From NCBI GenBank assembly GCA_910589415.1, contig OU342633.1, positions 39,128,210-39,192,209 of the forward strand: a stretch of 64,000 nt of DNA. The letters run 5' to 3'. Each line of letters starts with the position of its first letter. The first letter of the stretch is position 1. The DNA comes from Malachius bipustulatus. Lineage: Eukaryota; Arthropoda; Insecta; Coleoptera; Melyridae. The notes below the pieces were generated by a model. That model was not told the origin of the DNA. It saw only the letters and a list, made by a program, of their open reading frames with translations, and ran no database searches. Both the position numbers and the translations under genes were made by a program. Shown here piece by piece: positions 1 through 12,200 of this stretch.

Positions 1-49
1 ATAAATAAATAAATAAATAAGTGACAATAATGAATAAAATCGCACAAAC

Positions 50-270
50 CTCTGGTACTTCAACTGTTGCATTTGCTGATGTTGGCATACTAAAAACTGG
101 TTTATATTCATTGACGTTTAAAACTTGAACGTTGACGATAGCTCTATCGTAAAGTTGACCGTGTCCAGCACCATCCCTTGCTTCTACCACCAAACGGAAA
201 TCGTGGGTGTGGCCTAATAAAGATTTATGAGGGTAGAGAATACCGGTGTCCATTCCAATTAAGAATGCAT
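50..270 (-). CDS. Cad87A: Cad87A exon: end of repeat 11, start of repeat 12
   Basis: Acceptor TTATAG. Encodes AFLIGMDTGILYPHKSLLG through VQVLNVNEYKPVF to ATVEVPE. A GTTTG donor at 49 leads to exons outside the window. Confidence 0.85.
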
Positions 271-3200
271 CTATAAAATTATATTTGAAGAGAATTGGAT
301 AAAACAATTAAAATAAAAATTTACCATTATCGTTCCCTTCAACAATACTGTAATGAATATTTCCATTAAGTCCGCTATCCAAATCACTGGCGTTTACTTG
401 CAAAATTGGCACTGGAGGATTTAATCTAATATTTTCCATAACAGTTACATTGTAGCTGCTTTGATTAAAAACAGGAGCATTATCGTTGATATCGTTTATC
501 TTAATATTGATTGGGACTGAAACGCTTCGTTTATTATTGCCCTTCCCTCCGTCACTTGCCACGACTTGTATGATCGTTCTGTTCAGTACTTCATGATCCA
601 AAAAATTCGAATTTCCAACGAATATATCACCAGTTGTGGGTGATATTACAAAATTCTCGCTGTGTTCACCAGTTAGACTGTAAGTAACCTCACCGAACTC
701 ACCCGAGTCCAAATCTTTTGCGAAAACACCAATAATTAACGTGCCGTTAGGTGCATTTTCATCTATACTTGTATTGTAAACGTCGTTACTAAATATCGGG
801 GAATTATCGTTAAGATTTACTACTTCAATGTTCACAGTTGCAGAAACATTCAATTGCGGAACTCCCGAATCGAAAGCGATCAAGATAAAACTTAGCTCCT
901 TTGTTTGCTCGTAATCGATCTGCTGCCTTATTTGTACGATACCGGTACCATGATTGACCGTGAAGTACGGATTTTCTGGTTCAATGATGTAGCTGCTGAT
1001 ATCGGAATCTTCATCTATCGCCTTGTAGGTGGCGACAATTGTACCAACGGGTTGCTCTTCTTTTAATTGAAGATAATAGTTCTGGTTGTCCGGAGTCCAG
1101 GGTGGCAGAAATATGGGCGGTGAATCGTTCACATCATTTATTGTAATCACCAGAAGACCTGAAAATTAATAAGGATTATGTTAAATCTGTAAAAATATTT
1201 CTTCTTTTTGGTTGTTGTCTCTTTTGTGATCTTGACACGATTTTAGGAGTCACCTAATTTTGTTGTACTTATTAGTTTTTAATAGTTTGGTTTTCTCTGT
1301 GATGTATGAAGGTCTGTTTTAATTAAAAGATCACAACGTAGGGGCAGACGATGTTCAGTTTAGTAGACAATAAATGTAATAAATAAAATAAAAATAGCAC
1401 GGTGGGTTCGGCTTTCGCCATAGGATGCAACCCCAGGCAGCTAAAACGCATGCCAACAACTGAGTGCAGTGCCTCCCGGTGTGCGTAAAGGTATGAAAGG
1501 CCTACTTCCAAAGTTTAACAAAAAGATGAACGACATATCGTAAAACGATACGTCATTCATTGATTTCATGCTGTGAGTCAGGGGTGGAAATTGTAGACAC
1601 GTGTTTCGTCCTAATTGGGACTCTTCAGTACAATGTATCTTGCTAACACACAGCACAATCTTAGTCACTTAATAGTGAGAAAAATGATAAAAATAAATAA
1701 AATAAAAATAGCACGGTGGGTTCGGCTTTCGCCATAGGATGCAACCCCAGGCAGCTAAAACGCATGCCAACAACTGAGTGCAGTGCCTCCCGGTGTGCGT
1801 AAAGGTAGGAAAGGCCTACTTCCAAAGTTTAACAAAAAGATGAACGACATATCGTAAAACGATACGTCATTCATTGATTTCATGCTGTGAGTCAGGGGTG
1901 GAAATTGTAGACACGTGTTTCGTCCTAATTGGGACTCTTCAGTACAATGTATCTTGCTAACACACAGCACAATCTTAGTCACTTAATAGTGAGAAAAATG
2001 ATAAAAATAAATAAAATAAAAATAGCACGGTGGGTTCGGCTTTCGCCATAGGATGCAACCCCAGGCAGCTAAAACGCATGCCAACAACTGAGTGCAGTGC
2101 CTCCCGGTGTGCGTAAAGGTAGGAAAGGCCTACTTCCAAAGTTTAACAAAAAGATGAACGACATATCGTAAAACGATACGTCATTCATTGATTTCATGCT
2201 GTGAGTCAGGGGTGGAAATTGTAGACACGTGTTTCGTCCTAATTGGGACTCTTCAGTACAATGTATCTTGCTAACACACAGCACAATCTTAGTCACTTAA
2301 TAGTGAGAAAAATGATAAAAATAAATAAAATAAAAATAGCACGGTGGGTTCGGCTTTCGCCATAGGATGCAACCCCAGGCAGCTAAAACGCATGCCAACA
2401 ACTGAGTGCAGTGCCTCCCGGTGTGCGTAAAGGTAGGAAAGGCCTACTTCCAAAGTTTAACAAAAAGATGAACGACATATCGTAAAACGATACGTCATTC
2501 ATTGATTTCATGCTGTGAGTCAGGGGTGGAAATTGTAGACACGTGTTTCGTCCTAATTGGGACTCTTCAGTACAATGTATCTTGCTAACACACAGCACAA
2601 TCTTAGTCACTTAGTTGTGCACTGCACTCAGTTGTTGGCATGCGTTTTAGCTGCCTGGGGTTGCATCCTATGGCGAAAGCCGAACCCACCGTGCTATTTT
2701 TATTTTATTTATTTTTATCATTTTTCTCACTATTAAGTGACTAAGATTGTGCTGTGTGTTAGCAAGATACATTGTACTGAAGAGTCCCAATTAGGACGAA
2801 ACACGTGTCTACAATTTCCACCCCTGACTCACAGCATGAAATCAATGAATGACGTATCGTTTTACGATATGTCGTTCATCTTTTTGTTAAACTTTGGAAG
2901 TAGGCCTTTCCTACCTTTACGCACACCGGGAGGCACTGCACTCAGTTGTTGGCATGCGTTTTAGCTGCCTGGGGTTGCATCCTATGGCGAAAGCCGAACC
3001 CACCGTGCTATTTTTATTTTATTTATTTTTATCATTTTTCTCACTATTAAGTGACTAAGATTGTGCTGTGTGTTAGCAAGATACATTGTACTGAAGAGTC
3101 CCAATTAGGACGAAACACGTGTCTACAATTTCCACCCCTGACTCACAGCATGAAATCAATGAATGACGTATCGTTTTACGATATGTCGTTCATCTTTTTG

Positions 3201-6200
3201 TTAAACTTTGGAAGTAGGCCTTTCCTACCTTTACGCACACCGGGAGGCACTGCACTCAGTTGTTGGCATGCGTTTTAGCTGCCTGGGGTTGCATCCTATG
3301 GCGAAAGCCGAACCCACCGTGCTATTTTTATTTTATTTATTTTTATCATTTTTCTCACTATTAAGTGACTAAGATTGTGCTGTGTGTTAGCAAGATACAT
3401 TGTACTGAAGAGTCCCAATTAGGACGAAACACGTGTCTACAATTTCCACCCCTGACTCACAGCATGAAATCAATGAATGACGTATCGTTTTACGATATGT
3501 CGTTCATCTTTTTGTTAAACTTTGGAAGTAGGCCTTTCCTACCTTTACGCACACCGGGAGGCACTGCACTCAGTTGTTGGCATGCGTTTTAGCTGCCTGG
3601 GGTTGCATCCTATGGCGAAAGCCGAACCCACCGTGCTATTTTTATTTTATTTATTTTTATCATTTTTCTCACTATTAAGTGACTAAGATTGTGCTGTGTG
3701 TTAGCAAGATACATTGTACTGAAGAGTCCCAATTAGGACGAAACACGTGTCTACAATTTCCACCCCTGACTCACAGCATGAAATCAATGAATGACGTATC
3801 GTTTTACGATATGTCGTTCATCTTTTTGTTAAACTTTGGAAGTAGGCCTTTCCTACCTTTACGCACACCGGGAGGCACTGCACTCAGTTGTTGGCATGCG
3901 TTTTAGCTGCCTGGGGTTGCATCCTATGGCGAAAGCCGAACCCACCGTGCTATTTTTATTTTATTTATTTTTATCATTTTTCTCACTATTAAGTGACTAA
4001 GATTGTGCTGTGTGTTAGCAAGATACATTGTACTGAAGAGTCCCAATTAGGACGAAACACGTGTCTACAATTTCCACCCCTGACTCACAGCATGAAATCA
4101 ATGAATGACGTATCGTTTTACGATATGTCGTTCATCTTTTTGTTAAACTTTGGAAGTAGGCCTTTCCTACCTTTACGCACACCGGGAGGCACTGCACTCA
4201 GTTGTTGGCATGCGTTTTAGCTGCCTGGGGTTGCATCCTATGGCGAAAGCCGAACCCACCGTGCTATTTTTATTTTATTTATTTTTATCATTTTTCTCAC
4301 TATTAAGTGACTAAGATTGTGCTGTGTGTTAGCAAGATACATTGTACTGAAGAGTCCCAATTAGGACGAAACACGTGTCTACAATTTCCACCCCTGACTC
4401 ACAGCATGAAATCAATGAATGACGTATCGTTTTACGATATGTCGTTCATCTTTTTGTTAAACTTTGGAAGTAGGCCTTTCCTACCTTTACGCACACCGGG
4501 AGGCACTGCACTCAGTTGTTGGCATGCGTTTTAGCTGCCTGGGGTTGCATCCTATGGCGAAAGCCGAACCCACCGTGCTATTTTTATTTTATTTATTTTT
4601 ATCATTTTTCTCACTATTAAGTGACTAAGATTGTGCTGTGTGTTAGCAAGATACATTGTACTGAAGAGTCCCAATTAGGACGAAACACGTGTCTACAATT
4701 TCCACCCCTGACTCACAGCATGAAATCAATGAATGACGTATCGTTTTACGATATGTCGTTCATCTTTTTGTTAAACTTTGGAAGTAGGCCTTTCCTACCT
4801 TTACGCACACCGGGAGGCACTGCACTCAGTTGTTGGCATGCGTTTTAGCTGCCTGGGGTTGCATCCTATGGCGAAAGCCGAACCCACCGTGCTATTTTTA
4901 TTTTATTTATTTTTATCATTTTTCTCACTATTAAGTGACTAAGATTGTGCTGTGTGTTAGCAAGATACATTGTACTGAAGAGTCCCAATTAGGACGAAAC
5001 ACGTGTCTACAATTTCCACCCCTGACTCACAGCATGAAATCAATGAATGACGTATCGTTTTACGATATGTCGTTCATCTTTTTGTTAAACTTTGGAAGTA
5101 GGCCTTTCCTACCTTTACGCACACCGGGAGGCACTGCACTCAGTTGTTGGCATGCGTTTTAGCTGCCTGGGGTTGCATCCTATGGCGAAAGCCGAACCCA
5201 CCGTGCTATTTTTATTTTATTTATTTTTATCATTTTTCTCACTATTAAGTGACTAAGATTGTGCTGTGTGTTAGCAAGATACATTGTACTGAAGAGTCCC
5301 AATTAGGACGAAACACGTGTCTACAATTTCCACCCCTGACTCACAGCATGAAATCAATGAATGACGTATCGTTTTACGATATGTCGTTCATCTTTTTGTT
5401 AAACTTTGGAAGTAGGCCTTTCCTACCTTTACGCACACCGGGAGGCACTGCACTCAGTTGTTGGCATGCGTTTTAGCTGCCTGGGGTTGCATCCTATGGC
5501 GAAAGCCGAACCCACCGTGCTATTTTTATTTTATTTATTTTTATCATTTTTCTCACTATTAAGTGACTAAGATTGTGCTGTGTGTTAGCAAGATACATTG
5601 TACTGAAGAGTCCCAATTAGGACGAAACACGTGTCTACAATTTCCACCCCTGACTCACAGCATGAAATCAATGAATGACGTATCGTTTTACGATATGTCG
5701 TTCATCTTTTTGTTAAACTTTGGAAGTAGGCCTTTCCTACCTTTACGCACACCGGGAGGCACTGCACTCAGTTGTTGGCATGCGTTTTAGCTGCCTGGGG
5801 TTGCATCCTATGGCGAAAGCCGAACCCACCGTGCTATTTTTATTTTATTTATTTTTATCATTTTTCTCACTATTAAGTGACTAAGATTGTGCTGTGTGTT
5901 AGCAAGATACATTGTACTGAAGAGTCCCAATTAGGACGAAACACGTGTCTACAATTTCCACCCCTGACTCACAGCATGAAATCAATGAATGACGTATCGT
6001 TTTACGATATGTCGTTCATCTTTTTGTTAAACTTTGGAAGTAGGCCTTTCCTACCTTTACGCACACCGGGAGGCACTGCACTCAGTTGTTGGCATGCGTT
6101 TTAGCTGCCTGGGGTTGCATCCTATGGCGAAAGCCGAACCCACCGTGCTATTTTTATTTTATTTATTTTTATCATTTTTCTCACTATTAAGTGACTAAGA

Positions 6201-9200
6201 TTGTGCTGTGTGTTAGCAAGATACATTGTACTGAAGAGTCCCAATTAGGACGAAACACGTGTCTACAATTTCCACCCCTGACTCACAGCATGAAATCAAT
6301 GAATGACGTATCGTTTTACGATATGTCGTTCATCTTTTTGTTAAACTTTGGAAGTAGGCCTTTCCTACCTTTACGCACACCGGGAGGCACTGCACTCAGT
6401 TGTTGGCATGCGTTTTAGCTGCCTGGGGTTGCATCCTATGGCGAAAGCCGAACCCACCGTGCTATTTTTATTTTATTTATTTTTATCATTTTTCTCACTA
6501 TTAAGTGACTAAGATTGTGCTGTGTGTTAGCAAGATACATTGTACTGAAGAGTCCCAATTAGGACGAAACACGTGTCTACAATTTCCACCCCTGACTCAC
6601 AGCATGAAATCAATGAATGACGTATCGTTTTACGATATGTCGTTCATCTTTTTGTTAAACTTTGGAAGTAGGCCTTTCCTACCTTTACGCACACCGGGAG
6701 GCACTGCACTCAGTTGTTGGCATGCGTTTTAGCTGCCTGGGGTTGCATCCTATGGCGAAAGCCGAACCCACCGTGCTATTTTTATTTTATTTATTTTTAT
6801 CATTTTTCTCACTATTAAGTGACTAAGATTGTGCTGTGTGTTAGCAAGATACATTGTACTGAAGAGTCCCAATTAGGACGAAACACGTGTCTACAATTTC
6901 CACCCCTGACTCACAGCATGAAATCAATGAATGACGTATCGTTTTACGATATGTCGTTCATCTTTTTGTTAAACTTTGGAAGTAGGCCTTTCCTACCTTT
7001 ACGCACACCGGGAGGCACTGCACTCAGTTGTTGGCATGCGTTTTAGCTGCCTGGGGTTGCATCCTATGGCGAAAGCCGAACCCACCGTGCTATTTTTATT
7101 TTATTTATTTTTATCATTTTTCTCACTATTAAGTGACTAAGATTGTGCTGTGTGTTAGCAAGATACATTGTACTGAAGAGTCCCAATTAGGACGAAACAC
7201 GTGTCTACAATTTCCACCCCTGACTCACAGCATGAAATCAATGAATGACGTATCGTTTTACGATATGTCGTTCATCTTTTTGTTAAACTTTGGAAGTAGG
7301 CCTTTCCTACCTTTACGCACACCGGGAGGCACTGCACTCAGTTGTTGGCATGCGTTTTAGCTGCCTGGGGTTGCATCCTATGGCGAAAGCCGAACCCACC
7401 GTGCTATTTTTATTTTATTTATTTTTATCATTTTTCTCACTATTAAGTGACTAAGATTGTGCTGTGTGTTAGCAAGATACATTGTACTGAAGAGTCCCAA
7501 TTAGGACGAAACACGTGTCTACAATTTCCACCCCTGACTCACAGCATGAAATCAATGAATGACGTATCGTTTTACGATATGTCGTTCATCTTTTTGTTAA
7601 ACTTTGGAAGTAGGCCTTTCCTACCTTTACGCACACCGGGAGGCACTGCACTCAGTTGTTGGCATGCGTTTTAGCTGCCTGGGGTTGCATCCTATGGCGA
7701 AAGCCGAACCCACCGTGCTATTTTTATTTTATTTATTTTTATCATTTTTCTCACTATTAAGTGACTAAGATTGTGCTGTGTGTTAGCAAGATACATTGTA
7801 CTGAAGAGTCCCAATTAGGACGAAACACGTGTCTACAATTTCCACCCCTGACTCACAGCATGAAATCAATGAATGACGTATCGTTTTACGATATGTCGTT
7901 CATCTTTTTGTTAAACTTTGGAAGTAGGCCTTTCCTACCTTTACGCACACCGGGAGGCACTGCACTCAGTTGTTGGCATGCGTTTTAGCTGCCTGGGGTT
8001 GCATCCTATGGCGAAAGCCGAACCCACCGTGCTATTTTTATTTTATTTATTTTTATCATTTTTCTCACTATTAACCCACACAGCAAAATCACGTTCCATA
8101 GACATATCAGATATATCTCGATTGAGAGATGGTATATCTCAGAAATATCTACAAATATACTTGAGACATAAATGAGATGTTTCAGAGATATCTTAATGTC
8201 CGCCTTTTAAACGTCTTTGAGACATTTTGTTGAGAGATCTCAGATATGTCTCAGATTATCTCCAAGATGTCTCAGCAACCTAACTTAAAGATCACAGAGA
8301 TATAAATATTTTTAGATGTCGCATCTCACATAATATAATCTGTGATGCAAATCGTAAAAAAGTGGAGAAGTATTTAAAGAATCACATCACTTGGGAATAA
8401 TAATAGGTAATAAAAATTTAAAATAATTTTTTTATGAAATTATTATAATTGAAATTAAAAAACATAAGATTTTTTATAGAATTATTAAAAAATTATAAAA
8501 AAAATTCTCATAATATAATATAATCTGCAGGTTTACCACTACATCAAAGCTATTTCTTGATCTTTTCCGTCTGTCCCGATTGGTCCATTTACTCTTTCTA
8601 ACCTCAATTTTGCCAGTCGAGCCAGTTCTTGTCGCCACTTCAGAAATTTCCAGATCAGTTGCCATTTCCTGACCTTTTTTACTATGACTGAATCTAAAAA
8701 AGATATAATAGATAAGATATATACTTAATAAAAGTACCTAGTTGACTCTTCCCTAAATATTCAAAAAAAGGCTAAATTTTGAAATTGAGGCCACGTGTGT
8801 AGCCAAAATTGTCGGTTAGGTTACCACGTTATCTAGAACACAAATTTGTAAACAAAATAAAAAATATACCTACTTGTTAAAAATAACACACTTACCTGTT
8901 TCCACAAAAGAATTTTTAATAATATAAATGTTAATTGTTTTAATAATATTAAAAGTGCTCACAACACAACACACAATAATGCACATTCCAAACACGCTTT
9001 GAGTCTTTTTGAGTCGAGAGCTTCCGCTTTGTTTCGACGACGACGGACGGATCAACGGAGACGAGCAATGAAATGAGTTGAGTAGTGGAATAGAAAGAGA
9101 AATAAAGTGGATGTGAGAAGCTACACATGCGCACAAATAAGACTCTTGCTTCTTCTCTTCCAAGAAGTTCTTTATTTTCGCATTGCGCATGCAGAAGTCT

Positions 9201-12200
9201 CTGATATATCTCTGAGACATTAAACCGCGCACTAATTAAACATTATAAATAAAATAATATTCCGCAAACATCTATAGAAGTATCAGATAATTTTTGAATA
9301 ATTTGGTAAAATTAGGTAATCTCTCAGAATATCTCAAAAACGCCGCAAAAGTTACGAGAATTTTATGCAAAATTTTATAAATCTCAGAGACATCTCAGGA
9401 ATATCTCAAAATAGATGAGATATTGTGATCAATATGAGACCTTTTTGAGATATATCTGAGATATTTGGTGTTGTGTGGGAAGTGACTAAGATTGTGCTGT
9501 GTGTTAGCAAGATACATTGTACTGAAGAGTCCCAATTAGGACGAAACACGTGTCTACAATTTCCACCCCTGACTCACAGCATGAAATCAATGAATGACGT
9601 ATCGTTTTACGATATGTCGTTCATCTTTTTGTTAATAAATGTAATACCAAATTTATAATTCTACCCTCTACTTATTACTTGTGATCAGAAATTTGTGCCA
9701 TTTTGCAGGGGGTATATTAAGTCATTTGCACTTTTTCATTCTGGTTTGGTTGCTAAACGAATCTGCAGACACCCGGATTGGAGCTAGAGAAAATAGAAAC
9801 CCTTTTTTTCATCGAATAGGAAAGTAGAGGTAACATCAGATGCAAATGATATTTGATCCAGGGATAGTTAATTGGATTAGAATTAGGGATTGAGGAGTTT
9901 TCACCCTATACGTAAGTGAAAAAACCCTTGACGCGAAAAACCACCCCTAGACAGGACTTGGTTACGGTTATTCTTATTTTACTTCTAATTCGTCATTCCC
10001 ACAAAACTTTTTCTTCTACTCCTCTCCCCTCTAGGAGAGCTGTTTGCCCTCACCCTATGGGTAACTAAGCCAGTTCATCCCAGAAAACTTCTACTCCTAT
10101 GAAGTATTCCAGGACAAAATATAATTTGTAGGTTTAAAAGGAATTTCCTAGAAAAAAGTCTACTTAGTGTGGACTATTATTACCAAGTTAAAAGTATTTA
10201 TTTTCATGTGTCTTTATATTTGGCTAACATTTAATTTGAATAAACTGTTCCAAGTCAAACATCCTTACTTGCAAAGTGTTTTCAAGTGTTTCAATATTAC
10301 TTGCACAAGTACCACATATTGAGTAGCCGGCTCTTACAATAATTATTAACTTATTAACGTATTAATGACGATTAAAATTAATCACCGTTAAGTAATATAG
10401 TTGTCAACTGATCTTGAAGTTCGAAAATATTAATTTGTCGAGTTAAAATGACTCACCTTTTCCTTGTTGTATTGTAGAGGCAGTAATATCAGTAACTACC
10501 ACAGTAATTCTTAACAATGCGGCTAAATCTCTTTCCAACGGTTTAACCAACGTAACTTTTCCGGTGTGTTTATCAATTTCAAACCATTCTTTATAAATAT
10601 CTGTGTGAAGCACCTGATTCCCGTTCTTATCTAGAGCTGTCACGGGATCGCTAGCCTCAAAATTGAGCGCCTCTGATGAATTAACATCGGGATCTAAAGC
10701 AACGAGTGTATGAACTACCGTACCTACTGGTGCATCTTCAAAAATCTAAAAAAAAATATTCATTCATATTACACCCTGTAGAATCCTGTTCGATAATATC
10801 CTTGACTTAAGTAAAATAAAAAAGTGATTATTTCATCAAAGCGCCGTGTCAAGCAAACTTACCTCAGTATTTTGTGTGGTAGGTGCAAAGTAAGGCAATT
10901 TATCATTAACGTTGACAACGTTAACAGTGAGAGTAGAAGTACCGGTTAGAGAAGGTTCACCATGATCTACCGCTACAACTTCAATGTTGTAAGTGTTACG
11001 TTTATCAAAATCCAATTTTTTTGCTACACTAATAATGCCGCTATTCTCTTCTATAGCGAAATCTTCATACGCTCCTTTCTGAATGCCATAAGACAAAAGA
11101 GAATTATTTCCAATATCCATATCAGTAGCTTGAAGCTGCACAATACTCGAACCTAAAAGAGGAACGTATTAACTAACAGATTACAGAAGAATATCAAAAG
11201 CATTAATTGATTTTATTATTGATTAGGTAACTTTTCTAATAATCCAATACTTACCTATATCGATATCTTCTGGCACTGAAACCACATAATTCTGGCGAGT
11301 AAAAGCTGGAACGTTATTATTAACGTCTTTAATTGTGATATTCACACTCGCCGTGGAAGTATATTTATTATCACTGGCCTAAAATATGATAAAAATTAAT
11401 CAAATTATCAATAACACTTCAATAATCTCACCATAACAGTCAGAACAATCGAATCGATAGTGCCATTACCGACACCCAATCCTGAATTATTTATAATCCT
11501 CAATTTTCCAGTGTTAGCGTCAATGGTAAATAATCCTTTATCGTTCCCGGCTATGATGGAGTAAGTTAAATGGGATGTTATGTCAGCATCTTTAGCGTCA
11601 ATTATTACGTCCGGTTCGAATCTAACCGCTCCTTCGTTAACTGACACACTGTACACGGGTTTTTTGAATACAGGAGGATTGTCGTTATTATCTGTCAGGG
11701 TTATATGTAACGGTACCATGGTAGTTTGACCTTTATCATTATCATCTGTCGCCTGGAATACAACATTTCTTAATCCTTAAAAGATCAGGTAGGTAATGAC
11801 ATAATACATCACAGATTGGTATTGTCTGTCATATTTTTCTTATACCAAAAGGGAACATGAATATATTCTATTAATATAATTTTTTTTTTTTTTTTTATAA
11901 ATAAATGATTAGGGAAAGTTTGTAGACCTTTTCATCTGTTGTAATTCAGATCATTTAACTGTAATTCAGAGAGTATAACATGTAATTGAGTCTTTTTGAG
12001 TCACACTTTCTGAATTACAATTGACTAATCTGAACTACACTGCTTTGTGAATTTCAATTCAATAATTTGAATTAGGTACAAGTTATATTATCTCAATTAC
12101 ATTTTTGTACGTTCTCAATTAAAACTGGAAAAGGTGTAGTTATTAACAAATTTATTTTAAGATAAATTTTACAATCCTGGTATGCATAATCTACCTTTTA

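Larger units (their letters stand above)
1382..2613 (-). repeat. Left arm: about 3.9 tandem 314-bp units, minus orientation
   Basis: Ends on the left at unit base about 214 (counting from the ribozyme cleavage site) in the A/U-rich stretch after CCCACCGTG. On the right it begins at TAAGTGACTAAG. It contains four ribozymes in the same sense as the Cad87A transcript. Confidence 0.92.
2619..8073 (+). repeat. Right arm: seventeen tandem 314-bp units, plus orientation
   Basis: The period is exactly 314 bp. Besides the ribozyme each unit shows: a hairpin with a 14-bp stem (GAATGACGTATCGT with ACGATATGTCGTTC); a GTAGG/CCTAC hairpin; a GGC-GAAA-GCC tetraloop hairpin enclosed by GGGTT/AACCC; and a U-rich tract. 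No promoter box or tRNA primer site was recognised. Confidence 0.93.
1382..9633. mobile_element. Hammerhead-ribozyme repeat insertion (retrozyme-like), head-to-head array of 314-bp units
   Basis: One insertion in a Cad87A intron. Its left arm has about four 314-bp units in minus orientation, its right arm seventeen full plus units and an eighteenth split by a DNA transposon. The 13-bp sequence AATAAATGTAATA occurs at 1369-1381 and 9634-9646, so I read it as a target-site duplication around the whole complex. Units are almost identical; the one difference I saw is T for G at 1494 in the outermost left unit. Every unit holds a type I hammerhead ribozyme. No protein of the element is encoded. 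Known relatives by layout: animal retrozymes, hammerhead satellites of cave crickets, salamanders and schistosomes, and repeats of Penelope-like elements. The reverse transcriptase that moved it is not identified. Confidence 0.88.

Noticed and set aside
2737..2964. A 75-codon open frame (MTKIVLCVSKIHC...) repeated once per 314-bp unit
   Set aside because: It runs straight through the ribozyme core, the period is not a multiple of three, and the protein has no known motif. It is a by-product of the repeat.
1382..8073. The array as an ordinary centromeric-type satellite
   Set aside because: A target duplication around the whole array, the head-to-head arms and a ribozyme in each unit fit a mobile ribozyme element better.
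1382..8073. CRISPR array
   Set aside because: The whole 314-bp unit is repeated with no variable spacers, and the DNA is insect.
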